Assembly: GCA_035566015.1 (NCBI GenBank)
Contig: DATMRS010000003.1
Coordinates: forward strand, 1-64,000
Source of the DNA: DATMRS01 sp035566015
Lineage (GTDB): Bacteria > Pseudomonadota > Alphaproteobacteria > Sphingomonadales > Sphingomonadaceae
Length of the DNA: 64,000 nt
Direction of reading: 5' to 3'
Below, piece after piece: positions 50,333-58,967 of the stretch (within the stretch, counting starts at the first letter, position 1; every line of letters starts with the position of its first letter). The notes below the pieces were generated by a model, which searched no databases, was not told the DNA's origin, and saw nothing but the letters and a program-made list of their open reading frames with translations. The position numbers and the translations under genes are program-made.

Positions 50333-51955
50333 CTAAACGCCCAGCAGCGGCGCCATCAACGCCCGCTCCGCCGCGTCGGGATCGTCCGCGACGCGGCATT
50401 GGTCGTCGAGCAGCATGATCGGCCGCTTCGCCGCGTCATAGGGTGGCCAGTGCGGCAGGCCCTCGCCATTGGGGTCGCCGGTCGCCGCGAAGCGCACCCA
50501 GGCGGCGCTCATCCGCTTCGCCATCGCCTTCGCCGCCGCATCACCGCCGGTCATCGCCGCCGATTTCTCGACCTGATCGAAGATATAGGGCGCCTCGCTC
50601 GTGTGGAGCGCGCCGAGCTTGCCGTCCAGCGCGGGGCTCTGCCGGTCGAACCGATAGGCATAGACCGCGCCGCCGCCCGCCGCCGCCTTGCGGTCGGCCT
50701 GCGCCAGCACAGGCAGCATCAGCGAATAGTCGCTGAACGCCTGGATATAGCGCCGGCTCGGGCTCGCCTCGGGATAGCGGCGGCGATAATAGGCCTCCGC
50801 CTCGTCCGCGCGATCGCCGAGGAACTGGCCAAGCCGCGCGCGTAGCCCCGCCTCGTCAAGCTCGAACCCCGCCGGGTCGTTGCCCATGAAGAAGCTCATC
50901 TCCTGGTCGTTCCAGCCGATCAGCATCGGCAGCGGCCGGGTGAGCGGCGCGGCATCGGGCGAGAAGGGATGACGCGGCAGCAATTCGGCGTCGATCACGG
51001 GCGCGAAGCAGGGCAGGTCGATGAAGCGCTTCGGCGGCAGCTTCGCCGCCACCCCATGATAGCCGGCCAGCATCTGCCGCACCGATAGCGCGCGCAGCCC
51101 CGCCACATCGCCCGGCGTCACCCCGACTTCAGCGAAGAACAGCTCGGTCGCGTGCGCCGCCGCGTCGCGCTCCATGAAGCGCAGCCCCGGCCCGCTCTGG
51201 ACGCCGGCGCGATGGAGCAGCCCTTCGGCGCGCGGGCTCGCCATCAGGAAGCTGGTCTTCATGCCGCCGCCCGATGCCCCGAACACCATCACCCGGCCCG
51301 GATCGCCGCCGAACGCCTCGATATTGTCGCGCACCCATTCCAGCGCGGCAATGATGTCGAGCATGCCGGCATTGCCCGCATGCGCGAACTCGCCGCCGCC
51401 CATATCGCCAAGATGCATGTAGCCGAAGGCGTTGAGGCGATGGTTGAGGCTCACCACCACCACGTCGCCGCGCCGCGCCAGCGCCTCGCCGTCGCCGGTC
51501 GCGCCCGACCCGCCATAGAAGAAGCCGCCGTGCAGCCACACCATCACCGGTCGCTTGCGCCCGTCCTTGAGGCCGGCGGTCCAGACGTTGAGGAACAGGC
51601 AATCCTCGCTCTCCTCCGCCTTGGCAGGCGGCGGCGCATTGGCGGGGCGGGGGAATTGCGCGGTGATGACATAAGGCGGCCCCGCCGGCGGATGCGGGTT
51701 GCTCTGCGGCGCCGAGGCGCCATAGGCCGCCGCGTCCCTGACGCCCGCCCAGGATTCGGGCGCGCGCGGCGCCATGAAGCGGTCGGCCCGCGCATAGCGG
51801 ATGCCCTTGAAGGCGATAACATCGTCGCCGACGACGCCGCGAACCTTGCCCTGAACGGTCTCCGCAACCGGCTCGATCACCATCTTCGTCTCCCCACGCA
51901 GCGCGGGCAGGATCAGCGCCGCGCCCGTCATCCCCAGCATCGTCCTCCGGTCCAT
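50333..51955 (-). CDS. Type-B carboxylesterase/lipase
   Basis: A 540-residue alpha/beta hydrolase of the type-B carboxylesterase family. Signatures: VQGKVRGVVGDDVIAFKGIRYA at the N terminus, the EDCLFLNVW element, VMVWLHGGFFYGGSG oxyanion region, and the nucleophile elbow FGASGGGMKT, a variant of the usual GESAGG. The catalytic His lies in LGALHTSEAPYIFD. A weak leader (MDRRTMLGMTGAALILPALRG) resembles a Tat signal. It would hydrolyse an ester of the imported compound. It is divergent from the SnoaL gene at 52177; I find no TGCAC-N8-AAGC site facing the esterase. Confidence 0.9.
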   Translation of the reverse strand: MDRRTMLGMTGAALILPALRGETKMVIEPVAETVQGKVRGVVGDDVIAFKGIRYARADRFMAPRAPESWAGVRDAAAYGASAPQSNPHPPAGPPYVITAQFPRPANAPPPAKAEESEDCLFLNVWTAGLKDGRKRPVMVWLHGGFFYGGSGATGDGEALARRGDVVVVSLNHRLNAFGYMHLGDMGGGEFAHAGNAGMLDIIAALEWVRDNIEAFGGDPGRVMVFGASGGGMKTSFLMASPRAEGLLHRAGVQSGPGLRFMERDAAAHATELFFAEVGVTPGDVAGLRALSVRQMLAGYHGVAAKLPPKRFIDLPCFAPVIDAELLPRHPFSPDAAPLTRPLPMLIGWNDQEMSFFMGNDPAGFELDEAGLRARLGQFLGDRADEAEAYYRRRYPEASPSRRYIQAFSDYSLMLPVLAQADRKAAAGGGAVYAYRFDRQSPALDGKLGALHTSEAPYIFDQVEKSAAMTGGDAAAKAMAKRMSAAWVRFAATGDPNGEGLPHWPPYDAAKRPIMLLDDQCRVADDPDAAERALMAPLLGV

Positions 51956-52091
51956 GGCCCGCTTTCCCTATGGCATCAACAAGGCCGCCGCCCCTTCGCG
52001 GGCACGGCGCCTCATGGTCATCCCTCATGCCGCCTGTCGGAAGCAAATCCACCCCGCATCCGGGACGATTCACCCCCAAGCACCACGCCAG

Positions 52092-52108
52092 TGCACACCG
52101 GGACAAGC
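52092..52108 (+). promoter_or_regulatory. TGCAC-N8-AAGC site facing the SnoaL gene
   Basis: TGCACACCGGGACAAGC. It ends 68 bp before ATG 52177. Confidence 0.65.
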
Positions 52109-52176
52109 CACCCCACCCCGCCCCGCTATCACGGTATGGCATGCGCCGGGGAAGCGCATCACGAACGGGGGAGCAT

Positions 52177-52941
52177 ATGGCTTTTTCAGCGCTTCGTCTC
52201 GGCCTCGCGGCGCTTCTCGGCGGACTCGCCACAGCCGGGCAGGCCGCGCCGCCCGCCACGATCGCCTCGCTGCAAGCCGAGATCGAGGCGCTTCAGGCGA
52301 AGGTGAACCGGCTTGAGGACAAGGCGGCGATCGAAAAGCTCCAGCGCGCCTACGGCTATTATCTGGACAAGCAGCTTTGGAGCGAATCCGCGGCGCTATT
52401 CTCCGATACCGGCAGCGTCGAAATCGCCCAGCGCGGCGTCTATCGCGGGCGCAAGGGCATCGACACCTTCTTCATCCAGGTGATGGGTCATGGCGTCGAC
52501 GGACTCCAGCAGGGCCGCATCTTCAACCATCTGATCCTGCAAGGCATTGTCGACGTCGATCCCGACGGGCTCCACGCCAGGGGCCGCTGGCGCGCGCTGC
52601 AATGGGTGGTGACGCTGGGCGGCCGCGCCATTTTCGCCGAGGGGCCGTATGAGAATATATATGTGAAGGAAAATGGCGTCTGGAAGATCCAGAGCATGCA
52701 CTATTTCGACAGCTATCATGTGACCGAGGCGGACGGCTTCACCAGGAACCCGATCAGCCCGTCGGGGGAAACCGCCGCCTTCCCGCCCGATGAGCAGCCG
52801 ACGGTGGTCTACGACAATTATCCGGGCGTCTATGTACCGCCCTTCCATTATCCCAATCCGGTAAGCGGCCGCCCCTGGACCGCCGCCGACACGAAGGCCC
52901 ATTCGACGGTCAATGTGTCCGGCCCGCCCCATGCCCATTAA
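52177..52941 (+). CDS. SnoaL/NTF2-like secreted protein
   Basis: A 254-residue protein with a signal peptide (SALRLGLAALLGGLATAGQAA), a short coiled-coil-like stretch (IASLQAEIEALQAKVNRLEDKAAIEKLQ), then one SnoaL domain: RAYGYYLDKQLWSESAALFSDTGSVEIAQRGVYRGRKGI and ENIYVKENGVWKIQSMHYFDSY. The C-terminal FHYPNPVSGRPW element also occurs in the three-domain protein at 37517. ATG 52177 follows GGGGGAG; earlier in-frame ATGs read as nonsense composition. It is cotranscribed with a second SnoaL gene 21 bp downstream. The function is unknown. Confidence 0.87.
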   Translation: MAFSALRLGLAALLGGLATAGQAAPPATIASLQAEIEALQAKVNRLEDKAAIEKLQRAYGYYLDKQLWSESAALFSDTGSVEIAQRGVYRGRKGIDTFFIQVMGHGVDGLQQGRIFNHLILQGIVDVDPDGLHARGRWRALQWVVTLGGRAIFAEGPYENIYVKENGVWKIQSMHYFDSYHVTEADGFTRNPISPSGETAAFPPDEQPTVVYDNYPGVYVPPFHYPNPVSGRPWTAADTKAHSTVNVSGPPHAH

Positions 52942-52962
52942 TCCATAAGAAGGACAGAGACG

Positions 52963-53589
52963 ATGCTGAAGAAACTCATGGGCCTGATCGCAGCCGGCAC
53001 CGCCATCGCCGCGCCCGCAAGCGCGCAGATCGGCAACCCGCATGCCGCCGACTGGGTGAAGACTCCCCAGCCCGCCGCCGTCAGCCCCTTTCCCGCGGCG
53101 GTGCCGGCGGGCCGTGCCGACGATTATGTCTCCATCGTCAATCTGATGAACACCTATCTGGTCGCGCTCGATGCGGGCGATATCGATACCTACGCCTCGC
53201 TCTTCGCGCCCGATGCGACGCTGTACTGGATCGGCGGCGTCGAACGCGGCCGCGCCGCCATCCACAAGAATCTTTCCGATTTCGGCACCGGGCGCAAGAA
53301 GTTGCCGAAGGATGCGACCGAACGCCCGCGCTTCATCCACACGCTCGGCAGCCAGCGCATCGATTTCACCGGGCCGACCACCGCGCACGATGTCGGCATG
53401 TGGCTCGGCTTCAACAATCAGGCCGCCGACAAGAGCTTCAAGATGGCCGAATTCGGCCATTATGAGGACAAATATGTCAAGATCGACGGCCGCTGGTATT
53501 TTCAGGAACGCCGCATCTTCAACGAACGGCTGAGCAACAAGGCGCTCTTCTATCCCGAACTGGGCGAGCCCGATCCGCGCGAGAAGTGA
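52963..53589 (+). CDS. SnoaL/NTF2-like secreted protein
   Basis: A 208-residue protein with a signal peptide (LMGLIAAGTAIAAPASAQ) and one SnoaL domain: DYVSIVNLMNTYLVALDAGDIDTYASLFAPDATLYWIGGVERGRAAI, then GHYEDKYVKIDGRWYFQERRIFNE. An AGGAC-type site lies before the ATG. It is the second gene of the operon headed by the SnoaL protein at 52177 and convergent with the DUF8021-like gene 2 (21-bp gap). The role may be a lyase, isomerase or binding function in the periplasm. Confidence 0.86.
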   Translation: MLKKLMGLIAAGTAIAAPASAQIGNPHAADWVKTPQPAAVSPFPAAVPAGRADDYVSIVNLMNTYLVALDAGDIDTYASLFAPDATLYWIGGVERGRAAIHKNLSDFGTGRKKLPKDATERPRFIHTLGSQRIDFTGPTTAHDVGMWLGFNNQAADKSFKMAEFGHYEDKYVKIDGRWYFQERRIFNERLSNKALFYPELGEPDPREK

Positions 53590-53610
53590 TCGGGCCGCGC
53601 CCCCGCGCCG

Positions 53611-54606
53611 TCACCCGTCGAGCGGCGGGTTGGTCGGCGCGGGCTTGGACGGCGGCGTCGGCGGCGCGGGCGGGGTCAGGCCGCCCGGCCGCATGCTCGG
53701 CGTCTTCGTCCAGGGGGAACGCATATAATAAGGCGTCTGGATGAAGGTCGCCTCGATTCCGGTGATCGCACCATGTTTGATCTTGAACATCTCCAGCAGG
53801 CCCCAGGTCTGCGGCTCGCGGAAGATCGACCGCTGCGGCGTGCCATCGGTGAGCGTATAGGTGTCGAGCACGCCCTTATGGTCGATATAGCCGCGCGCCA
53901 TCACGATGCCGCGCACCTCGTCGATCAGGAAGAAGTCCCGGTCGCGCACGCGCTCGTTGAAGCGGTAGCGGCCGGAGCGGAAGCCCTGTTCGATATCGGA
54001 AAAGCGCATGCCGTTCTCGAACCGCGTCGCGCCGGGCGCGAACTTTATCCCCTCGCGCAGCTCGCCATTATTGTTCTCGAGCGTCGAGAAATAGCTGTTG
54101 GCGACGCGCCTCAGATCCTCGCGCGACATGCGGTCGGCCTTGTCCACCGGCCGCGCGAGATCGGGATCATGGGCGAAACCCTCGATCGGGCCGATCGGCG
54201 TCGGCGGGGAGGAAAGGTTGCGGCGCGTGGAAATCACCTGCTCGACTTCGGTGATCTTGCCGTCCGCCACCTTCAGCCGGATCGCCAGGAAGCCCGGAAT
54301 GTCCTTCTGCATGATCGTCGTATAGATGCCGACATTGCCGGTGACGGGATCGGAGAGGGTGAGCGCCGGCCCCACTTCCTGCGTCACCGTGTCCCACGTG
54401 CCGTCGGGCAGGCGCATCTCGACATTGTTCTCGGTGAAGCGGACATGCGGGCTGAACGGCGCCAGCGCGGGATCATGCGCCAGATAGGCGGTGCGATATT
54501 GCGTGCCGATCCGCTCGAGACAGGCCTTCCCGCACTCGGCGGCCGCCGGGGCGCCCCCGGACGCCATCAGGACCGCCGCGGCGGCGGTGGAGAACATGAG
54601 TCGCAT
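53611..54606 (-). CDS. DUF8021-like secreted protein, paralogue 2
   Basis: A 331-residue paralogue of the protein encoded at 41366-42286. Signal peptide FSTAAAAVLMASGGAPAAAE, then ECGKACLERIGTQYRTAYLAHDPALAPFSPHVRFTENNVEM and RLKVADGKITEVEQVISTRR as in DUF8021. Shared later blocks include RYRFNERVRD and GIVMARGYIDHKG. A Pro-rich tail of about 30 residues (PAPPTPPSKPAPTNPP) is absent from paralogue 1. A TGCAC-N8-AAGC site faces it 58 bp upstream. Two copies under the same motif suggest related substrates or a heteromer. Confidence 0.78.
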   Translation of the reverse strand: MRLMFSTAAAAVLMASGGAPAAAECGKACLERIGTQYRTAYLAHDPALAPFSPHVRFTENNVEMRLPDGTWDTVTQEVGPALTLSDPVTGNVGIYTTIMQKDIPGFLAIRLKVADGKITEVEQVISTRRNLSSPPTPIGPIEGFAHDPDLARPVDKADRMSREDLRRVANSYFSTLENNNGELREGIKFAPGATRFENGMRFSDIEQGFRSGRYRFNERVRDRDFFLIDEVRGIVMARGYIDHKGVLDTYTLTDGTPQRSIFREPQTWGLLEMFKIKHGAITGIEATFIQTPYYMRSPWTKTPSMRPGGLTPPAPPTPPSKPAPTNPPLDG

Positions 54607-54664
54607 GGTCGCTCCCGAAATTCTGGCATGATGCCGCCGACGATAAGCGCGCGGCGGCGGCGGC

Positions 54665-54681
54665 GCTTTCCTGAGAGTGCA
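54665..54681 (-). promoter_or_regulatory. TGCAC-N8-AAGC site facing the DUF8021-like gene 2
   Basis: On the minus strand TGCAC, eight bases, AAGC. Its near edge is 58 bp from ATG 54606. The divergent AraC gene begins 207 bp away on the other side. Confidence 0.65.
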
Positions 54682-54705
54682 TGCCGGCTACCCCCCAAGC
54701 GCCCG

Positions 54706-54721
54706 GTGGGATCGGTCCCAC
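54706..54721. promoter_or_regulatory. Small palindrome upstream of the AraC gene
   Basis: GTGGGATCGGTCCCAC has 6-bp perfect arms around TCGG, between the DUF8021-like gene 2 and the AraC gene. It may be an operator; nothing else in the window repeats it. Confidence 0.3.
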
Positions 54722-54887
54722 AGCTTGACAAGGTGGGGCTTTCCTTTTCTATTTTCTTTCGGCTCCCGTCTGCAGAACGAAGAATGAGGTCGGGGCGGAG
54801 TTGGGGCGGCCAGATCAATACTCCAACGGCCGGCAACAAGGGCCGGGGAGACGGCACGTCCGCCCGTATAGTGGGGGATGATATGTC

Positions 54888-55853
54888 ATGAGCGCGGTTC
54901 ACCGATCCTCGACAATCGCGGTAGAGGGGCCTCAGCGGCTGTCTTTCTGGATGCACGGGGCGCATGAGATCGGCGGCATAGACGCCCGCCCGCTCGGCAG
55001 CCATGCGTTCGATGGCCGGGTGGCGACGCGCCATCTGGGCCCGCTGATCGTCTATGACCTGGCGACAAGCCCGCACCGCGCCGCCTGGACACGCGACCTG
55101 ATCGAAAAGGCGGACAATTGCAGCATCCGCCTGCGCTTCCAGCGGCACGGCACCAGCGTCCTCGAACAGAACGGTTTCCAGCAGCGCATCGTCGCCGGCC
55201 AATGGTCGATACTGGACGGCACGCGGCCCTATTCGATCGTCAACGAGGAATGGGCGCGCCATATCTCGCTGCAAATCCCGCTTTCGGAGCTTTCGACGCG
55301 CGAGTTCGAAATCGCGCGCCGGCTGGTCGGCCCCTTCCCGGTCGCGCACAGCGTCTGCCACCTCCTCTATCAATGCATCCGCCTGATGATCGAGGACCTC
55401 GGCGAGGAGCGCGGAACCACCGACGAAGATCTTGGCGAATCGCTCCTCCACATGTTCCGGATCATGCTCAACCAGCCGGCGCAGGAACGCAGCCGCAAGA
55501 CGATGCGCGAAACCGCCGAGGAGCGCATCCGCTCCTATATCCGCCGCAATCTCACCGATCCGCAGCTTTCGGTCGACACGATCGCGGCGGCGATGAAGTG
55601 CTCGCGCCGCTATGTGCACAAATTGTTCGAAGGGCAGGAGACGGTGACGCAGTTCATCTGGTCGCAGCGTCTCGACCGCTGCCGCACCCGGCTGCTCGAC
55701 GCCGAGGCCAAGGTGCCGACGCTGACCGAACTCGCCTTCGAAAACGGCTTCCGCAGCTCCGCCCATTTCAGCCGGGCATTCCGCGCCAAATATGGCGTCA
55801 CGCCCAGCGCCTTGCGCGCACGCATCGAAGCCGGCCCGCCGCAGGAAGCCTGA
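54888..55853 (+). CDS. AraC-family transcriptional regulator
   Basis: A 321-residue regulator with an N-terminal AraC-binding-like sensor half and a C-terminal pair of helix-turn-helix motifs: LSVDTIAAAMKCSRRYVHKLFEGQ (about 227-250) and PTLTELAFENGFRSSAHFSRAFRAKYGVTPSALR (about 280-313). The N-terminal half with LEQNGFQQRIVAGQWSILDG and the overall length resemble FeaR-type activators. It is the only AraC-type gene in the window and lies within the group of promoters carrying TGCAC-N8-AAGC, a bipartite motif suited to its two HTH units, so it is the likely activator. The ligand is unknown. Confidence 0.9.
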   Translation: MSAVHRSSTIAVEGPQRLSFWMHGAHEIGGIDARPLGSHAFDGRVATRHLGPLIVYDLATSPHRAAWTRDLIEKADNCSIRLRFQRHGTSVLEQNGFQQRIVAGQWSILDGTRPYSIVNEEWARHISLQIPLSELSTREFEIARRLVGPFPVAHSVCHLLYQCIRLMIEDLGEERGTTDEDLGESLLHMFRIMLNQPAQERSRKTMRETAEERIRSYIRRNLTDPQLSVDTIAAAMKCSRRYVHKLFEGQETVTQFIWSQRLDRCRTRLLDAEAKVPTLTELAFENGFRSSAHFSRAFRAKYGVTPSALRARIEAGPPQEA

Positions 55854-55904
55854 CGCGCATCGGCTGAGGCCAGACGCGGCCCCCGCCCCGTTACTTTCTC
55901 ACTT

Positions 55905-56157
55905 GTCATTCCAGCGAAGGCGGGAATCCATACGCACCGCTCCACCAAGGAGAATGGAACCCTGCGCCTATGGATTCCCGCCTATGCGGGAATGACGGTG
56001 AGGTCGGGAGGGTTGGTTCCGTAACTTCCCTGCGTGGAGGCACACAGCGACCCGCCCCCGCCCTCCCGTCACCCCGGCGAAAGCCGGGGCCCACGGACTC
56101 GGCTCGCTTCGATATCGATCGCCCGCCTCCATGGATTCCGGCTTCCGCCGGAATGAC
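55905..56157. repeat. Composite REP-like unit, copy 1
   Basis: First element 55905-55996 (GTCATTCCAGCGAAGG ... CGGGAATGAC, one base changed in the first arm); spacer with GGAGGGTTGGTTCCGTAACT; second element 56068-56157 (GTCACCCCGGCGAAAGCCGG ... TTCCGCCGGAATGAC). Both elements are 90-92 bp and self-complementary at the ends. Confidence 0.85.
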
Positions 56158-56214
56158 GATTGAAGGAATGGCAGGCAAGGTTCGTCAGACGTAGCCCTTG
56201 CCACCTTCCAATCC

Positions 56215-56453
56215 GTCATTCCCGCGAAGGCGGGAATCCATACGCACCGCTCCGCCAAGGAGAATGGAACCCTGCGCCTACGCGGGAATGACGGTAAAGT
56301 TGGAACGATCGGTTCCGTAACTTCCCTGCATGGAGGCACACAGCGACCGGCCCCCGCCCTCCCGTCACCCCGGCGAAAGCCGGGGCCCACGGACTCGGCT
56401 CGCTTCGATATCGATCGCCCGCCTCCATGGATTCCGGCTTCCGCCGGAATGAC
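56215..56453. repeat. Composite REP-like unit, copy 2, with internal deletion
   Basis: Same order as copy 1. The first element (56215-56292) lacks about 14 bases before CGCGGGAATGAC, so its right arm is shortened. The second element (56364-56453) matches copy 1 almost exactly. Confidence 0.85.
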
Positions 56454-56515
56454 GGCTGAAAGGATAATGGGTCGGGTTCGTCACACGCGGCCCCCGCCCC
56501 GTTACTTTCTCACTT

Positions 56516-56769
56516 GTCATTCCCGCGAAGGCGGGAATCCATACGCACTGCCCCGTCAAAAAGAATGGAACGCGGCGCCTATGGATTCCCGCCTGCGCGG
56601 GAATGACGGTGAGGTCGGGAGGGTTGGTTCCATAACTTCCCTGCGTGGAGGCACACAGCGACCGGCCCCTCCCTCCCGTCACCCCGGCGAAAGCCGGGGT
56701 CCACGGACTCGGCTCGCTTCATTATCAAAGGACTCGCCGTCCATGGATTCCGGCTTCCGCCGGAATGAC
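56516..56769. repeat. Composite REP-like unit, copy 3
   Basis: First element 56516-56607, second 56678-56769. The left flank CCCCGCCCCGTTACTTTCTC is identical to that of copy 1, showing that the duplicated block includes flanking DNA. The inner part of the second element has diverged (ATTATCAAAGGACTCG). Confidence 0.85.
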
Positions 56770-56808
56770 CAATGGCGGCCGAGGTTCATCAAACGCCCCG
56801 ACGGTTCG

Positions 56809-56845
56809 TTGACACAGTCACTTCCCACTTATACTTATCATGTTA
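56809..56845 (+). promoter_or_regulatory. Promoter-like module shared with the 3258-4643 MFS gene
   Basis: TTGACA (56809-56814), 15 bp, TATACTTATCATGTTA (56830-56845). It lies 65 bp before the GTG start at 56910 and is identical in its 16-mer and spacing to the module at 4735-4771. Confidence 0.55.
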
Positions 56846-56909
56846 TGCTTTCCCCGCCGCCACATCGCATCCTGCGCGCCGGGGATCGAGCCACCGGATC
56901 CCGCATTCG

Positions 56910-58319
56910 GTGAGCGCCGAACCGGCGACGATCGACACCCCGGGCGGCACGACGCTCGCCGCGTCGCCCGCCAGTATCAAGGCGACATCGTCGATCGCGC
57001 TCGCCATTCTGTTCGCGGTCTATTTCTTCAGCTCGGTCGATCGCTCGATCTTCGGCATCCTCGCCCAGCCGATCAAGGAGGAACTGCTCCTCGCCGACTG
57101 GCAACTGGGTTTCCTGACCGGCCTCGCCTTCAGCGCGGTGCAATTGCTCTTCGGCTTTCCGATGGCGCGGCTGGCGGACAAGGGGAACCGCGTCTCGATC
57201 CTCTCCGCCTGCGTAGCCTTATGGTCGGTGATGACGGCCCTGTGCGGGCTGAGCATGAGCTTCATCCAGCTTTCGCTTTTCCGCATGGGCGTGGGTGTCG
57301 GCGAGGCGTCCTGCCTGCCCGCCTCGCATTCGCTGATAAGCGACTATTTCCCGCCCGGCAGCCGGACGAAGGCGCTCGCCATCTACGGCCTCGGTTATCC
57401 GATCGGCGGTCTGCTCGGCACGATTGCGGGCGGCATCGTCCTCGATCATTGGGGCTGGCGCGCCGCCTTCTACGTGGTCGGGCTGCCGGGGCTCCTCCTC
57501 GCCCTGCTCACCTGGCGCATCGTCAGGGAGCCGGCGCGCGGGCAGTTCGACGCCGGCGATACGGCCGATCTTGCCGCGCCCAAATCCTTCCGCGAGGTCG
57601 CGCTCGTGCTCTGGCGCTCGCCCGTCCTGCGGCAGATGATCCTAGCGCTGACCTTGCTGTCGATCTTCACCAGCCCCACCTCGACCTTCCTCGGCCCCTA
57701 TCTGATCCGCCGCTTCCCGCTTTCCTATACCGAGCTGGGATTCATCGTCGCGATGACGATGATGCTCGGCGCGTCGCTCTCGACGATCGGCGGCGGCATC
57801 ATCGCGCAGCGCCTCGGCCGGCGCGATGAGCGCTGGCTCCTCTGGTTTCCCGCGATCACCGTGGCCGTGGGCATGCCGCTCTACGTCATCGCGCTCGCGC
57901 AGTCCGACTGGCTCTCTCTCGCCATCTGGATGTTCTTCGGCGCGCTGGCCAACGCGACTTTCCTCGCGCCCTGCTATACCGTGCTCTACGGCATCGTCGC
58001 GCCCGGCGGCCGGGCGAAGGCGGCGGTGATCGTCCAGCTCTTCATGGGGCTGATCGGGCTCAGCTTCGGCCCCCTCCTCGCCGGCGCGGCGAACGACATG
58101 ATCGCGGCGATGCTGTTCGGCCCTCATGCGCAGGGTTTTTTGACCGCCTGCCCAGGTGGACAGGCCGCGAAAGGCGCGCCCGCCGCGCTCGACGCCGCCT
58201 GCCGGGGCGCGATGGTCGATGCGACGCAGATCGTGCTGATCGCGACGATGGCGTTGACGATCTGGCCCGCCTGGCATTTCTATCTTGCCGGCCGCCGCAT
58301 GAAGCGCGCTCCTCGATAA
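56910..58319 (+). CDS. MFS transporter
   Basis: A 469-residue inner-membrane MFS protein with about twelve hydrophobic segments. The early YFFSSVDRSIFGILAQPIKEEL and the A-motif region GFPMARLADKGNRVS are typical of the spinster/aromatic-uptake branch. The start is taken as GTG 56910 (VSAEPAT...), because the upstream ATG at 56772 would put the promoter-like module inside the gene and its N terminus does not look like protein. It has a distinct Cys-containing loop near residues 410-430 (FLTACPGGQAA and LDAACRGAM). The next operon (SnoaL, MFS, cupin) begins 156 bp later. Confidence 0.87.
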   Translation: MSAEPATIDTPGGTTLAASPASIKATSSIALAILFAVYFFSSVDRSIFGILAQPIKEELLLADWQLGFLTGLAFSAVQLLFGFPMARLADKGNRVSILSACVALWSVMTALCGLSMSFIQLSLFRMGVGVGEASCLPASHSLISDYFPPGSRTKALAIYGLGYPIGGLLGTIAGGIVLDHWGWRAAFYVVGLPGLLLALLTWRIVREPARGQFDAGDTADLAAPKSFREVALVLWRSPVLRQMILALTLLSIFTSPTSTFLGPYLIRRFPLSYTELGFIVAMTMMLGASLSTIGGGIIAQRLGRRDERWLLWFPAITVAVGMPLYVIALAQSDWLSLAIWMFFGALANATFLAPCYTVLYGIVAPGGRAKAAVIVQLFMGLIGLSFGPLLAGAANDMIAAMLFGPHAQGFLTACPGGQAAKGAPAALDAACRGAMVDATQIVLIATMALTIWPAWHFYLAGRRMKRAPR

Positions 58320-58475
58320 GCACGCCCGTTATCGATTTTTCCTGTGGCCGCTTGCGAAGGCGGGGAAGTGTCGTATCATCCGCCGCGACAGTCCGACGCC
58401 GGCCTGCGGGATCGGCCGGCGAAAGACGACAGGACAAGGGCGGCGCCGCAAGGGCCGGCCAGGGGGAGCGAAGGG

Positions 58476-58967
58476 ATGACGCATTCGGGCCAGGCAAGCT
58501 ATGTGGAGGATCGCGCCCGCATCGAGGATTTGCAGGCGCGCTACATGTTCGCGCTCGATTGGCACGATGCCGACGCCTATGCCGCGACCTTTACCGAGGA
58601 CGGGATTCTCGACTGGGCGCTCGGCATTGCCGAGGGCCGCGACGCGATCCGCCAGGAAGCGCTCGGCATGCGGACGATGTTCGCCCGCAAGGAGGCGGCG
58701 GACGCGCCGCTCCGCCCCGCCCGGCTGCGTCATTTCATCACCAATGTTACGCTCCGCATCGAGGGCGACCGCGCGACCGGCCACGCTTACTGGATGGAGC
58801 TCGACAATGATGTGCGCGGCCGCTGGCCCTATGTCGGCGGCTACGGCCATTATGAGGACGAATTGAGGAAGGTCGACGGCGAATGGCTCTTCTCGCGCCG
58901 CAAGATCTATAACGAAATACTCGCGACGCGCACCGCGCCGGAGACGAACCCGGTCCGTCCCGCGTGA
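58476..58967 (+). CDS. SnoaL/NTF2-like protein, cytosolic
   Basis: A 163-residue single SnoaL domain without a signal peptide: YVEDRARIEDLQARYMFALDWHDADAYAATFTEDGILDWALGIAEGRDAI, then GYGHYEDELRKVDGEWLFSRRKIYNEIL. This is the SnoaL-4 type often found beside aromatic oxygenases. ATG 58476 follows AAGGG. Its stop overlaps the GTG start of the next transporter by 4 bp (GTGA), so the two are cotranslated. In contrast to the other SnoaL proteins of this window it is not exported. Confidence 0.87.
   Translation: MTHSGQASYVEDRARIEDLQARYMFALDWHDADAYAATFTEDGILDWALGIAEGRDAIRQEALGMRTMFARKEAADAPLRPARLRHFITNVTLRIEGDRATGHAYWMELDNDVRGRWPYVGGYGHYEDELRKVDGEWLFSRRKIYNEILATRTAPETNPVRPA

Larger units (their letters stand above)
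55854..56909. other. 1.06-kb gene-free stretch filled by tandem REP-like units
   Basis: No frame on either strand resembles a real protein; the short frames repeat each other because the DNA is repeated. The stretch carries three consecutive copies of a composite repeat (55905-56157, 56215-56453, 56516-56769), joined by similar spacers, and the promoter of the next MFS gene near its right end. Confidence 0.8.

Noticed and set aside
55905..56769. CRISPR array
   Set aside because: The repeats are 90-bp self-complementary elements of two alternating kinds with spacers that are themselves similar between copies; no 28-37-bp repeats with unique spacers and no cas genes.
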